NCBI GenBank assembly: GCA_046704785.1
Contig: JBJKRF010000055.1
Coordinates: forward strand, 3,629-67,628
DNA length: 64,000 nt
Direction of reading: 5' to 3'
From: JBJKRF01 sp046704785
Lineage (GTDB): Bacteria > Chloroflexota > Anaerolineae > Anaerolineales > Villigracilaceae
The first letter of the stretch is position 1, and each line of letters starts with the position of its first letter. The position numbers and the translations under genes were made by a program. This document shows positions 16,750 through 25,791 of the stretch, piece after piece. Below the pieces are notes generated by a model, which worked only from the letters and a program-made list of their open reading frames with translations, did no database searches and was not told the DNA's origin.

Positions 16750-19515
16750 TCAGGAGAGCCGGATTTCGGCTTCGATCAAGCCTGGGTCGTCGTTGCGGGG
16801 GGTTAGCGAGAAGCCCAGACTGTCACAGAGCTTTTGCATCACTTCGTTTTCCCTGGACATGACTGCCACGATGCGCGTGATCTTCTCTGCCTTGCTGACC
16901 TGGATCAGGCGACGTAAGAGTTCGGTGCCCAGTCCTCGGTCTTGGAATCGATCGCTGACCAGCAGGCTGGCGCGCGCCTCGTCTTCCTCGCCGCGGAACT
17001 TGCTCAAACGCCCGACGGCGAAGATGCCTTTTTCGCCCTGATCTTCCCCTTCGACCACCAAAGCGATCTCGAGGTCGTAGTCGGTGTGACACACGCGCGA
17101 GAGTCGTTCGTGCGCCACGCGTTCGCTCAACAACATCGGCGCCAGGTAGCGCATGTAGACGCTGCGGTCGGAGAGTGTTTTATGGAAGTGCAACATGAGC
17201 GGCTCGTCTTCGGGCCGAATCGGGCGGATGACCACCTCGCAGCCATCTTTCATCGTCCAGGGCCAGATATACTGGTTCGGGTAAGGGCAGATTGGCAGCT
17301 TGGGCAGCTTGCTTTCTGGCACGTCTTTTCCATAAAGGACCACGCGGGCATCCAACGCCAACAAGCCGTCCGGCGAGGCAATCAGGGGATTGATATCCAG
17401 TTCCTTGATCCAGCGTTGCTCCACCACCAACTGGCTAAAACGCACCAGCAGCTTTTCGAGCGCGTCCAGGTCAATGGGCTTGCGTCCGCGAACGCCTTGC
17501 AGCGCTTTGTAGATTTTGGTCCGTTCGACCATGCGCCGGGCCAGCGTCGTGTTGAGTGGCGGAAGCCCCAACGCGCGGTCTTTGAAGACTTCCACAAGTT
17601 GCCCACCGCTGCCGAAAAGCAGTACCGGGCCAAACTGCGGATCGATGCTGGAGCCCAGGATCAACTCATACCCTTCGAATTTCACCATCGGTTGGACGGT
17701 AACGCCCAGGAAGTGTTCCGCGCCGACCTTTTCGCTGACTGCTCGTTGGATGGAATCGAAGGCGGCTTCCACTGCAGCCGCGTCCTGTAAGTTGAGTTTG
17801 ACGCCCCCCACGTCGGTCTTGTGTGTGATGGTTTCCGAATGAATCTTGACGACCACCGGATAGCCTAGTTGGGTCGCCATTTGGCCGGCTTCTTTGGCCG
17901 TGTGGGCGATCAGCATGGGCGTGGTGGGGATGCCGTAAGCGGCCAGTAACTCTTTGGACTCGGCCTCGGTCAACAGGTCGCGCCCCGAGCGGCGTACCCG
18001 CTCGATGAGTTTTTCCGCGCCTTCACGGTCGGGATCGTTATGGCCGTCCTCCAGTAGATTGGGTGTCTCATACAGCGTGCGCAGGTTGGACATGGATTGC
18101 CACATGAAGGTGAAGGCCTGCGCGGCGGCGTCCGGGTAGGCGAAGGTGGGGATGCCTGCTTTGTTCAGAATGGCTTCCCCGGTTGCCACTTCCTGTCCGC
18201 CAGACCAGGAAGCCAGGATGGGCTTATCGTAGCTCTTGGCATAATCTTTGAGCGTTTCTGCCGTCTGGGTGGGGTCGGTCATGGCCTGCGGGGTCAGGAT
18301 GACCAGCAAGCCGTCGGTGTTGGAGTCCTGCGCCGCCACTTCGAGCGCTTTGGCGTAACGTTCGGGGCTGGCATCTCCGATAATGTCGATGGGATTGTTG
18401 TGGCTCCAGGCGGCCGGCAGAAATTCGTTGAATTCTTCCATCGCTGCCGGTGAGACCTGGGCCAGTTCACCGCCGGTGGTGAGTAATTCGTCGGTGGCGA
18501 GCACGCCGGGACCCCCGGCATTCGTCAGGATGGTCAGGCGCGGCCCGCGCGGGCGCGGCTGTTTGCTGAGTACGTCGGCCATCGAGAACAGCTCGCTGAT
18601 GGTGTTGACGCGCAAAACGCCCGCACGCCGGAAGGCGGCGTCGAGCACCTCGTCGGAACCGGTCAGGGAACCGGTATGCGAGGCGGCTGCACGCGCCGCG
18701 CCTTCGGTGCGTCCGGGCTTGATGACGATGATCGGTTTGGATAGGGCCACTTCGCGGGCCGCCGAAAGGAAGGAGCGCGCGTCGCCGATGGTTTCCATGT
18801 AGATGACGATACTTTCAGTGTGCGGGTCGTCACCCAGATAGTAGATCAGGTCGCCCCAGTCCACATCCAGCATCGAGCCGATGGACACGAACGCGGAGAA
18901 ACCGACATTTTCCTTGAACGACCAGTCGAGCACGGCGGTGCACAGCGCGCCCGACTGGCTGATGAACGCCACATTTCCCTTGCGCGCCATGCCGGCGGCA
19001 AAGGTGGCGTTTAATCCGCTGATTGGGTTCATGACGCCCAGGCAATTGGGACCAATGATGCGCATCTTGCCTTTGCGCGCGTTTTCCAACACCTGTCGTT
19101 CAAGTTCGGCGCCTTCCGGCCCGGTTTCTTTGAATCCGGCGGAGATCACAATTGCACCTTTGACGCCGGCCTGCACACATTCATTGATGATGCCTGGGAT
19201 GGTGCTTGGCGGCGTAACGATCACAGCCAGGTCAACGGCGTCCGGAACGTCTTTGATCGTCGGGTAGGCTTTGATGCCCAACAGGCTGGGCCGCTTGGGG
19301 TTGACCGGGAAGACGGTTCCGCCAAACGGGCTGCTGATTAAATTCCACAAAATGGTACGGCCAACACTGCCTTCTTTTTCGGTCGCTCCGATCACAGCGA
19401 CGTTTTTCGGCGCAAAAATACTCTCCAGTGGACGCGGGGTATAGCGATAAACGTCGTGTGCAGGGTCGAAGCGGACCGCATGGATCGTAGGGCTGGAGAT
19501 GATGGTCATGGTCAT
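16750..19515 (-). CDS. ADP-forming acyl-CoA synthetase fused to a GNAT acetyltransferase
   Basis: A 921-residue fusion. Residues about 25-480 are the CoA-binding and CoA-ligase (alpha) part, with the phosphohistidine motif SHTGSLTGSD (His280). Residues about 500-720 are an ATP-grasp (beta) part (TKVDIGG-like HKTDVGGVKLNL). Residues about 755-921 are a GNAT acetyltransferase with acetyl-CoA motif RFQDRGLGTELL. This is the architecture of Pat/YfiQ protein lysine acetyltransferases. In those enzymes the synthetase half is often catalytically dead, but here the His is present, so ATP-forming acyl-CoA cleavage is possible as well as acetylation. A single gene, convergent with the pseudouridine synthase. 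Confidence 0.92.
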   Translation of the reverse strand: MTMTIISSPTIHAVRFDPAHDVYRYTPRPLESIFAPKNVAVIGATEKEGSVGRTILWNLISSPFGGTVFPVNPKRPSLLGIKAYPTIKDVPDAVDLAVIVTPPSTIPGIINECVQAGVKGAIVISAGFKETGPEGAELERQVLENARKGKMRIIGPNCLGVMNPISGLNATFAAGMARKGNVAFISQSGALCTAVLDWSFKENVGFSAFVSIGSMLDVDWGDLIYYLGDDPHTESIVIYMETIGDARSFLSAAREVALSKPIIVIKPGRTEGAARAAASHTGSLTGSDEVLDAAFRRAGVLRVNTISELFSMADVLSKQPRPRGPRLTILTNAGGPGVLATDELLTTGGELAQVSPAAMEEFNEFLPAAWSHNNPIDIIGDASPERYAKALEVAAQDSNTDGLLVILTPQAMTDPTQTAETLKDYAKSYDKPILASWSGGQEVATGEAILNKAGIPTFAYPDAAAQAFTFMWQSMSNLRTLYETPNLLEDGHNDPDREGAEKLIERVRRSGRDLLTEAESKELLAAYGIPTTPMLIAHTAKEAGQMATQLGYPVVVKIHSETITHKTDVGGVKLNLQDAAAVEAAFDSIQRAVSEKVGAEHFLGVTVQPMVKFEGYELILGSSIDPQFGPVLLFGSGGQLVEVFKDRALGLPPLNTTLARRMVERTKIYKALQGVRGRKPIDLDALEKLLVRFSQLVVEQRWIKELDINPLIASPDGLLALDARVVLYGKDVPESKLPKLPICPYPNQYIWPWTMKDGCEVVIRPIRPEDEPLMLHFHKTLSDRSVYMRYLAPMLLSERVAHERLSRVCHTDYDLEIALVVEGEDQGEKGIFAVGRLSKFRGEEDEARASLLVSDRFQDRGLGTELLRRLIQVSKAEKITRIVAVMSRENEVMQKLCDSLGFSLTPRNDDPGLIEAEIRLS

Positions 19516-19723
19516 TCATCCTTTCTTTCATCGTTCATTTCCACACGCAGGCTGTAGTTGAATTCTCTATGTGCCAAACAGCACAAAGTATACTCTTTGG
19601 GTGCCCGGGTTCTGTATATGCCTGTCACAAATTTTCCGTGCGGAAACTCCTGATTCTTTTATCAATCGCGTGATTGCCTGATTTACACCTTGTGGATGGT
19701 TGTGGCAGATCTCTATCGCGCAT

Positions 19724-19729
19724 TATAAT
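19724..19729 (+). promoter_or_regulatory. -10 element before the CAP/LysM protein gene
   Basis: A perfect TATAAT lies 57 bp before the start at 19786, with a weak TTGTGG 18 bp upstream. The remaining sequence of the 19516-19785 gap shows no gene. Confidence 0.45.
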
Positions 19730-19785
19730 TCCCGCATAAAAGCCGTTCCAGACACAAATATCATGAATATAATTGGACATTAAGC

Positions 19786-20772
19786 ATGAAAAAACTAGGA
19801 ATTGCGCTGGCTATCCTGTTTCTAACAATCACTGTATTCGTACCGCAGAAAGCACAAGCCAGCTCCCGGTTGGCCGACACCAGTCCAAGCGGATTGATCG
19901 CTGCGGTCAACGCCTTGCGTGCGGCCAACGGATTGCCTCCGTACACAACCAGTCCCATTTTGATGTCGGTGGCCCAGGCGCATGCCCAATACATGGCGAA
20001 CAGTGGCAGCGTTACACACTATGGCGCAGATGGCTCGCGCCCTTACCAGCGTGCGCTGGCGGCCGGTTACCCCGTCGGCGGCGACTTGAGCCTGGGCGGG
20101 TTTTATTCGGAAAACATCATCGCCGGGAACAATGTCTCGGTGCAGGACGCGATCAAATCCTGGCAGGGGGATTCGGCCCACTTGACCACCATGCTCTCTG
20201 CAGACCTGACTCAAATTGGCGCGGGCTCCGTGGTCGTCGGCGAATATGTGTATTACGATATCGACTGCGCACGCCCCGCCAACGGCCCGGTTTCGACGGG
20301 TGCCCCGCCGGCCTCGACGGCCTCGTCTTCATCGGGAGGCCAGACCGGGGTCACGGCCACCCCGGCAGTGGTCTACACCATTCCAAACACGCCTGCCGCC
20401 GACGGGTCGATTACGCATATCGTCAAATCGGGAGAAACGCTGTGGTCGATTGCGGTCGCCTACGGGGTGCCCCTGGACGCCATCCGTCTACAAAACAAAC
20501 TCGACCCGAACGCATTGATCTACGTCGGCCAGAAATTGATCATCCGCACTGCGACCACCTCCACGCCCGGGGCGACGCAAGCTGCCAACACGCAAAGTCC
20601 GGCCACGGCTGTCACGCCGCTTTATCCCACCTGGACGCCCCAGCCTTCGCTCACGCCCACGGTTGTGCCTGTGCAGGCAGCGCCTAGTGGAACCAGCATT
20701 CTTTCGGTGGGTGTGATCGTTCTTGCGGCGTTGGTGTTGGCAGGAATCCTGGCGCGTGGCGGCAGGCACTGA
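19786..20772 (+). CDS. Secreted CAP (SCP/PR1) domain protein with LysM and C-terminal membrane anchor
   Basis: A 328-residue surface protein. A signal peptide covers residues 1-26 (hydrophobic core, cleavage after QASS-like AQA). The CAP domain spans about 32-165, with the first active-site-type His in AQAHAQYM and the SENI and SVQDAIKSWQGDSAH segments. A Ser/Thr/Pro linker follows, then one LysM (about 205-255, SGETLWSIAVAYGVPLDAI) that binds peptidoglycan-type glycans. A second low-complexity linker precedes a membrane span (about 303-322) and a basic tail. It is predicted to be displayed on the outer face of the membrane. The function of CAP domains in bacteria is mostly unknown. Confidence 0.88.
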   Translation: MKKLGIALAILFLTITVFVPQKAQASSRLADTSPSGLIAAVNALRAANGLPPYTTSPILMSVAQAHAQYMANSGSVTHYGADGSRPYQRALAAGYPVGGDLSLGGFYSENIIAGNNVSVQDAIKSWQGDSAHLTTMLSADLTQIGAGSVVVGEYVYYDIDCARPANGPVSTGAPPASTASSSSGGQTGVTATPAVVYTIPNTPAADGSITHIVKSGETLWSIAVAYGVPLDAIRLQNKLDPNALIYVGQKLIIRTATTSTPGATQAANTQSPATAVTPLYPTWTPQPSLTPTVVPVQAAPSGTSILSVGVIVLAALVLAGILARGGRH

Positions 20773-20811
20773 CCTTTTTGTGATTTAATACGCCCGGAGA
20801 CATGACGATTA

Positions 20812-20832
20812 GCTTACCCCACGCGGGGTAGC
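20812..20832. promoter_or_regulatory. Inverted repeat overlapping the promoter of the Lrp-domain gene
   Basis: Near-perfect arms built around TACCCC (20815-20820) and GGGGTA (20825-20830), separated by four bases, lie over the expected -35 position for the TATAAT at 20839-20844. It could be an operator or a hairpin; no T run follows. Confidence 0.35.
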
Positions 20833-20838
20833 CTCTTC

Positions 20839-20844
20839 TATAAT
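20839..20844 (+). promoter_or_regulatory. -10 element of the Lrp-domain gene
   Basis: A perfect TATAAT stands 27 bp before the GTG start at 20872. The -35 position has no consensus match and coincides with an inverted repeat. Confidence 0.5.
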
Positions 20845-20871
20845 CAAAGAGAGTTCACACTGGAGGGCCGC

Positions 20872-21102
20872 GTGAAAGCCTATGTTCTGATCACTATTCG
20901 GACAGGGGAGATTCGAGATGTATTGACACAATTGCGCCGCATCGAGCAGGTTCGTGAGACCGACATGACCTTTGGGCAGTACGATGCGGTTGCCATTGTC
21001 GAAGCGCAGGATTTGAGCGACCTGGGTGGGATTCTGGCGAACAAAATCCAGCCCATTCCAGGCATTGAGCAGACCCTGACCTGCCTGGCTGTGGAAATTT
21101 AG
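20872..21102 (+). CDS. Stand-alone Lrp/AsnC ligand-binding (RAM) domain protein
   Basis: A 76-residue protein consisting only of the alpha/beta effector-binding domain of Lrp/AsnC regulators; the N-terminal helix-turn-helix is absent. Features are the first strand KAYVLITIRTGE, the FGQYDAVAIVEA segment and the C-terminal strand LTCLAVEI. It starts at GTG with GGAGGG seven bases upstream. Such single-domain proteins form oligomeric rings, bind amino acids and may modulate full-length Lrp-type regulators or enzymes. It is expressed from its own promoter and is not obviously linked to the exporter genes that follow. Confidence 0.88.
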   Translation: MKAYVLITIRTGEIRDVLTQLRRIEQVRETDMTFGQYDAVAIVEAQDLSDLGGILANKIQPIPGIEQTLTCLAVEI

Positions 21103-21235
21103 CCAGAAAGCGCCGCAAGCCTTAACAAAATTATGGGGGATTCTCGCATGCCTCTCCTTTGTGATTTTTATAAAGGGGAGTAGAATAAAGTTCCCCGCTA
21201 TCAGAAAGCCAGACGCGAGGTTATCCTCTTTCATT

Positions 21236-21266
21236 CATTTCCCGCAGCTACGGGAAATGTCTTTTA
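21236..21266 (+). terminator. Terminator-like hairpin in the leader of the first ABC exporter
   Basis: A 9-bp perfect stem (21236-21244 with 21251-21259) and 6-nt loop are followed by TCTTTTA, 22 bases before the exporter start. A short ORF (21148-21183) precedes it, so attenuation is possible but weakly supported. Confidence 0.4.
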
Positions 21267-21281
21267 CGTCCCTTTTTGCCT

Positions 21282-23087
21282 ATGAGATCCCTTTCCCGTC
21301 TGTATATTTTTCTTAAACCCTACTGGCTCCGTATTTTGCTCAGTATGTTCACCTTGCTGGCTGTTACCGGGCTTTCGCTGGTGGTGCCGCAAATCATCCA
21401 GCAAGTCATTGACGAGGGCCTGCTGCCCGGCCAGAGCGTCTTCCTGATCCACGCGGCTTTGATCCTCTTGGGGCTGGGCATCCTGACAGCCGGGCTGAAC
21501 CTCGTCCAGCGCTATACCTCGCAATGGGTGGCAGCGCGTGTGGGGTACGACATGCGCAATCGTATGTATGACCACATCCAGTATCTGACGTTCACTTTTC
21601 ACGATCACGCCCAGACCGGCCAGCTCATTAACCGTTGTATCGAAGACATCCGTTCCGTGCAGGAATTTGCTGCCTCGAGCATCAGCGATTTGGTCCAACT
21701 GATTGTGCTCACGGTGGGCATTTTGGCGCTGCTTTTCAGCACCAACTGGATGTTGGCGCTCATCGCGCTGGCGCCCATCATTCCCTTGCTGTTGATGACC
21801 TGGCATTTCGGCGAGCGTTCGACCAATCTCTTCCTGGCGATCGACAACACGCTGGGCGAAGTCTCCTCACGTTTGCAGGAGAACGTTTCGGGCGTGCAGG
21901 TGGTGCGCGCTTTTGCGCGCGAAAACCACGAGATTGGGCGCTTTGATGAGGCCAACCAGGCGTACTATGACTCGCGCATTCACCTGATGAACGAGTGGTC
22001 GAAGGTTATGCCGACCACCACCTTGCTGGCGACCATTGGCACCATCCTGATTTTGTGGTTCGGCGGCTTGATGGTCATCCAAGGCAAACTGACGGTGGGC
22101 GAGGTGGTGGCTTTCAACGCCTATATGTTAATGTTGGCCGGACCCGTTCAGCAGTTGACCTGGCTGGTGAACTCTGCCAGCGAAGCGGCAGCGGGAATCA
22201 GGCGGGTCTTTGACATTCTCGACCTCGTGCCGGAAATCCGCTCGCCCGAACATCCTGCCGACTTGCCGACTTTGTCGGGGCGGGTCGAACTCCGGGACGT
22301 CTCGCTGCGTTATCTCGACGAGAAGCGCGCTTCGTTGAGCGACATCAGTTTGAAGGTCGATCCCAACCAGATCGTCGCCTTGATCGGTCCGACCGGATCG
22401 GGCAAGACTTCTCTGATCAACCTGCTTCCGCGTTTCTACGATGTCAGCGAAGGCGCAGTGCTGCTGGACGGCTGCAACGTGCGCGAATTGGACCTGACCC
22501 GCTTGCGCCGCCAGATAGGCATTGTGTTGCAGACCTCGCTGCTGTTCTCCGACAGCATCCGTGAAAACATCGCCTATGGTCGGCCTGACGCCAGCATGGA
22601 CGCTATCGTCGTCGCTGCCAAAGCCGCCCAGGCGCACGATTTCATTCTGGGCTTCCCGCACGGGTACGATACCATCGTCGGTGAGCGCGGTGTAACGCTT
22701 TCGGGGGGCCAGCGCCAGCGCGTTGCTATCGCGCGGGCCTTGCTGATGGATCCGCGCATCCTCATCCTGGACGATTCGACCTCCAGCGTCGATACCCAAA
22801 CGGAAAAGCTCATCCAGGAGGCGCTCGACCGCTTGATGGAGGGTCGCACCACCTTTGTCATTGCCCATCGCATGTCCACCATCCGCCGCGCCGACCTGAT
22901 TCTGGTGCTGGACGGCGGGCGCATCGTCCAGCGCGGCACGCACGATACTTTGCTGGCCGAAGGCGGCCTGTACCGTGAAATCTATGAGTTGCAACTGATG
23001 CAGCAAAGTAACCTGCACGATACGTCCTCGACGTTCGAAAAACCGAACCTGCTCGATCTACAGGCCGGACGCGAGGAGGAGCGATGA
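21282..23087 (+). CDS. Heterodimeric ABC exporter, subunit with degenerate ATP site
   Basis: A 601-residue half-transporter with an N-terminal six-span ABC exporter domain (about 1-310) and an ATPase domain (about 335-580). Walker A is GPTGSGKTS and the signature is canonical LSGGQRQR, but Walker B ends LILDDSTSS, with Asp in place of the catalytic Glu. Its partner has the reverse pattern. This is how TM287/288- and BmrCD-type heterodimers are built, with one hydrolysing and one non-hydrolysing site. The start is taken at ATG 21282. The stop overlaps the next start by four bases. Multidrug or lipid export is plausible; the substrate is unknown. Confidence 0.92.
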   Translation: MRSLSRLYIFLKPYWLRILLSMFTLLAVTGLSLVVPQIIQQVIDEGLLPGQSVFLIHAALILLGLGILTAGLNLVQRYTSQWVAARVGYDMRNRMYDHIQYLTFTFHDHAQTGQLINRCIEDIRSVQEFAASSISDLVQLIVLTVGILALLFSTNWMLALIALAPIIPLLLMTWHFGERSTNLFLAIDNTLGEVSSRLQENVSGVQVVRAFARENHEIGRFDEANQAYYDSRIHLMNEWSKVMPTTTLLATIGTILILWFGGLMVIQGKLTVGEVVAFNAYMLMLAGPVQQLTWLVNSASEAAAGIRRVFDILDLVPEIRSPEHPADLPTLSGRVELRDVSLRYLDEKRASLSDISLKVDPNQIVALIGPTGSGKTSLINLLPRFYDVSEGAVLLDGCNVRELDLTRLRRQIGIVLQTSLLFSDSIRENIAYGRPDASMDAIVVAAKAAQAHDFILGFPHGYDTIVGERGVTLSGGQRQRVAIARALLMDPRILILDDSTSSVDTQTEKLIQEALDRLMEGRTTFVIAHRMSTIRRADLILVLDGGRIVQRGTHDTLLAEGGLYREIYELQLMQQSNLHDTSSTFEKPNLLDLQAGREEER

Positions 23088-24883
23088 GCGCCGAGACGAT
23101 CACCCCGCCTGCTTACGTGCTCGAATCGGAAGAACAATACGCCAAGGATTTCGACCCGCAAGTGGCCCGACGCTTGATGGCCTTCGTCAAACCGTATTTC
23201 TGGCGTCTGATGCTGGCCTTGTTCTTCATGTTCATCGCCTCGCTGGCTTCGGTCTCCGGGCCGTACTTTATCAAGGTTGCCATCGATAGTGGCCTGGCCA
23301 AAGGCGATGTCATTGCGCTGCGCAACACCGTGCTGTTGTACCTGGCGGCGGCGCTGGCGCAGTGGGGCTTTACTTACCTGCGGGTCTACATCATGGCGCG
23401 CATCAGCCATCGTATCATCTATGACTTGCGCCGCGACCTGTTCGAGCACCTTCAACAGCTTTCGTTCAGTTTCTATACGCGTTACAGTGTGGGACGGGTG
23501 ATCACGCGCGTCATCAATGACGTGGAGACCCTGCGCGACTTTCTGACCTGGGCAGTGTTGGCCATCGCGCGCGATATTTTCGTGCTGATAGGAATCGTGG
23601 TGGTGATGTTGAGCATGGACCTGCGCCTTTCACTGATCACCTTCAGTGTGCTGCCGATCATGGCGATTGCCACGGTGCTCTTCCGCAAGGTGGCGCGTAT
23701 CAGTTATCGCAAAGTGCGCGCAGCCATCTCGTGGGTCAATTCCGTGCTGGCCGAGAATATCAACGGGGTACGCGTCGTGCAGGCCTTCTCGCGTCAGGAG
23801 CATAACTATCAGAACTTCAGCAGTTACGTCAACCGCTATCACTTATTGATGAGTCTCAATGCCGTGCGCGTCGCTGCCATCTTCCTGCCGGTGGTCGATA
23901 TCCTTGGCGGCATTGCCACGGCCCTGGTCATCTGGTTGGGCGGCACGGCCGTGTTGGGCTCACAGATCACAGCCGGCGTGCTGGTAGCGTTCGTGCTCTA
24001 CATCAACCGCTTCTTCGACCCCATCCGCGACCTGGGCCGCCGCTTCGACGCGCTGCAGTCGACCATGGCCAGCGGTGAGCGCCTGATCATGCTGCTGGAT
24101 ACGGAAGTGGATGTGCAGGATGCGCCCGATGCCCGGCCTTTGCCGCGCATCCAGGGCGAGGTGCGCTTCGAAAACGTCTTCTTCCATTATTCAGACGACC
24201 CGACGACGGTGCTCCATCAAATCGACTTTTCCATCCGCCCTGGCGAGACGGTGGCGCTGGTTGGCGAGACGGGCGCCGGGAAGACGACGATCATCAAACT
24301 GCTCTCGCGTTTCTACGACCCGACGATAGGCCGTGTCCGCGTGGATGGCGTGGACTTGCGCACGGTCACACAGGAAAGCCTGCGCAGCCAGATGGGCATC
24401 GTCTTGCAGGACCCCTTTTTGTTCAACGGCACCGTCAGGGAAAATATCCGTTTTGGCCGCCTGGACGCCAGCGACGAGCAGATCGTCGCGGCGGCTAAAG
24501 CCGTCGGGGCGCACGAATTCATCATGCAACTCAGGCTGGGTTACGAGAATCCTGTGGAGGAGGGCGGCGTCATCTTGAGCGTCGGGCAGCGCCAGTTGAT
24601 TTCCTTTGCGCGCGCGCTGTTGTCCGACCCGCGTATCCTGATCCTCGACGAGGCTACCTCGTCCGTCGATGCGCAGACCGAGCAGATCATCCAATCGGCC
24701 CTGGCGACTCTGCTCAAGGGCCGTACTTCCTTCGTGATCGCGCACCGCCTGTCGACCATCACCAACGCCGACCGCATTATCGTGATCCACGACGGCCAGA
24801 TCATCGAACAGGGCACCCATAATAATCTGTTGGAGAAACAGGGCATGTATTACGAACTGTACAAAACGGGTTTTCAGGAATAA
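23084..24883 (+). CDS. Heterodimeric ABC exporter, subunit with catalytic Glu
   Basis: A 599-residue partner of the preceding gene, translated through an ATGA overlap. A six-span exporter domain (about residues 30-330) is followed by an ATPase with Walker A (GETGAGKTTII), Walker B LILDEATSSVD with the catalytic Glu, and a non-consensus signature LSVGQRQ where Gly is Val. Together with the Asp-type partner this gives one competent and one degenerate ATP site. An acidic N-terminal tail of about 25 residues precedes the first span. The stop is 12 bp before the dsbA-like promoter. Confidence 0.92.
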   Translation: MSAETITPPAYVLESEEQYAKDFDPQVARRLMAFVKPYFWRLMLALFFMFIASLASVSGPYFIKVAIDSGLAKGDVIALRNTVLLYLAAALAQWGFTYLRVYIMARISHRIIYDLRRDLFEHLQQLSFSFYTRYSVGRVITRVINDVETLRDFLTWAVLAIARDIFVLIGIVVVMLSMDLRLSLITFSVLPIMAIATVLFRKVARISYRKVRAAISWVNSVLAENINGVRVVQAFSRQEHNYQNFSSYVNRYHLLMSLNAVRVAAIFLPVVDILGGIATALVIWLGGTAVLGSQITAGVLVAFVLYINRFFDPIRDLGRRFDALQSTMASGERLIMLLDTEVDVQDAPDARPLPRIQGEVRFENVFFHYSDDPTTVLHQIDFSIRPGETVALVGETGAGKTTIIKLLSRFYDPTIGRVRVDGVDLRTVTQESLRSQMGIVLQDPFLFNGTVRENIRFGRLDASDEQIVAAAKAVGAHEFIMQLRLGYENPVEEGGVILSVGQRQLISFARALLSDPRILILDEATSSVDAQTEQIIQSALATLLKGRTSFVIAHRLSTITNADRIIVIHDGQIIEQGTHNNLLEKQGMYYELYKTGFQE

Positions 24884-24895
24884 AGCCCCGTTTTC

Positions 24896-24924
24896 TGGAC
24901 AAGGGGTCTCGATTGTGGCAGAAT
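24896..24924 (+). promoter_or_regulatory. Promoter of the DsbA-like gene
   Basis: TGGACA (24896-24901), a 17-bp spacer and CAGAAT (24919-24924) lie just before a leader that contains a 10-bp inverted repeat. Confidence 0.5.
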
Positions 24925-24933
24925 GTCCCCGCA

Positions 24934-24974
24934 GGTTGGTGACGGCCACATTCCAGGAGAGCCTGTCACCAACC
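24934..24974 (+). promoter_or_regulatory. Inverted repeat in the 5' leader of the DsbA-like gene
   Basis: A perfect 10-bp repeat, GGTTGGTGAC (24934-24943) and its complement (24965-24974), brackets 21 bases. It sits between the promoter and the ribosome site, so it could be an RNA hairpin or an operator. Confidence 0.45.
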
Positions 24975-24999
24975 GACTTCCCGAACTTAAGGAGCTGTT

Positions 25000-25749
25000 A
25001 TGAGCAAACGTCAGGATCGTCGTGAACGCCGCCATCGAGCGCAGACTCGTTCTCGCCTCATCATGGTCTCGTTGGTCGTGGTGGGCGTTGTGTTGATTGC
25101 CGCCGCGATTATTTTGCCCGGTTATAGTAAGGCGTCGAATTCGATCAACGCCACCCAAACAGCGGTGAACTCCGCTTCGCTGCCGGTGGTCACCATCGTT
25201 CCGAAATCCCGCAGCGCCAAAGTGGATGGCCGGCATCTGGGCGATCCGAACGCCCCGGTCAAGGTGGATATTTACGAAGACTTCCGCTGTTCGGCCTGTT
25301 TGTACTATACCCAGCATTATGAACCCACCATCATCCAGCAGTACGTGGATACCGGCAAGGTATATTACACCTATCATACCTATACCGTCATCGACCAGCA
25401 CGACGGCACCGACGCGTCCTACCGCGCGGCCAATGCCGCACTGTGCGCCGCTGCGCAGAACCGCTTCTGGGATTACCATGACACACTGTACGCCAACCAG
25501 TTGACCGAGGACGCTTCTCTTTTCACCGACCAGCGTCTTGTCACTATGGCGCAGAATTTGAACCTGGATATGACGGCTTTTAACAAGTGCTATCAGGCCA
25601 AGCAGTATGCCAACGATGTCAAGCAGGACATCGCCCAGGCAGAGGCCCTGGGCGTCAACGGTACGCCGAGCATCTTCGTCAACGGGAAGCTGGTTTCTTC
25701 CTTCGACCAGACGGCAAACGCCATCGCACAGGCCCTGGCCGGAGGCTAA
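25000..25749 (+). CDS. Membrane-anchored DsbA-family thiol-disulfide oxidoreductase
   Basis: A 249-residue protein. A basic N-terminus (about 1-22) and one membrane span (about 22-45) place the catalytic domain outside the membrane. The thioredoxin fold has the active-site motif DFRCSACLYY (C-S-A-C), an inserted helical region, and the cis-Pro loop GTPSIFVNGK, as in DsbA/BdbD/ScoA-like enzymes. It would introduce or shuffle disulfides in secreted proteins. AAGGAG five bases before ATG sets the start. It is monocistronic with its own promoter, a leader hairpin and a strong terminator. Confidence 0.92.
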   Translation: MSKRQDRRERRHRAQTRSRLIMVSLVVVGVVLIAAAIILPGYSKASNSINATQTAVNSASLPVVTIVPKSRSAKVDGRHLGDPNAPVKVDIYEDFRCSACLYYTQHYEPTIIQQYVDTGKVYYTYHTYTVIDQHDGTDASYRAANAALCAAAQNRFWDYHDTLYANQLTEDASLFTDQRLVTMAQNLNLDMTAFNKCYQAKQYANDVKQDIAQAEALGVNGTPSIFVNGKLVSSFDQTANAIAQALAGG

Positions 25750-25755
25750 TACGAT

Positions 25756-25791
25756 AAAGTGACGGTCGCTTCTGCAAGCGACCGTCACTTT
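25756..25791. terminator. Bidirectional terminator between the DsbA-like gene and otsB
   Basis: A perfect 16-bp stem (25756-25771 with 25776-25791) and 4-nt loop lie between convergent genes. The stop codon of otsB falls inside it. Confidence 0.85.
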
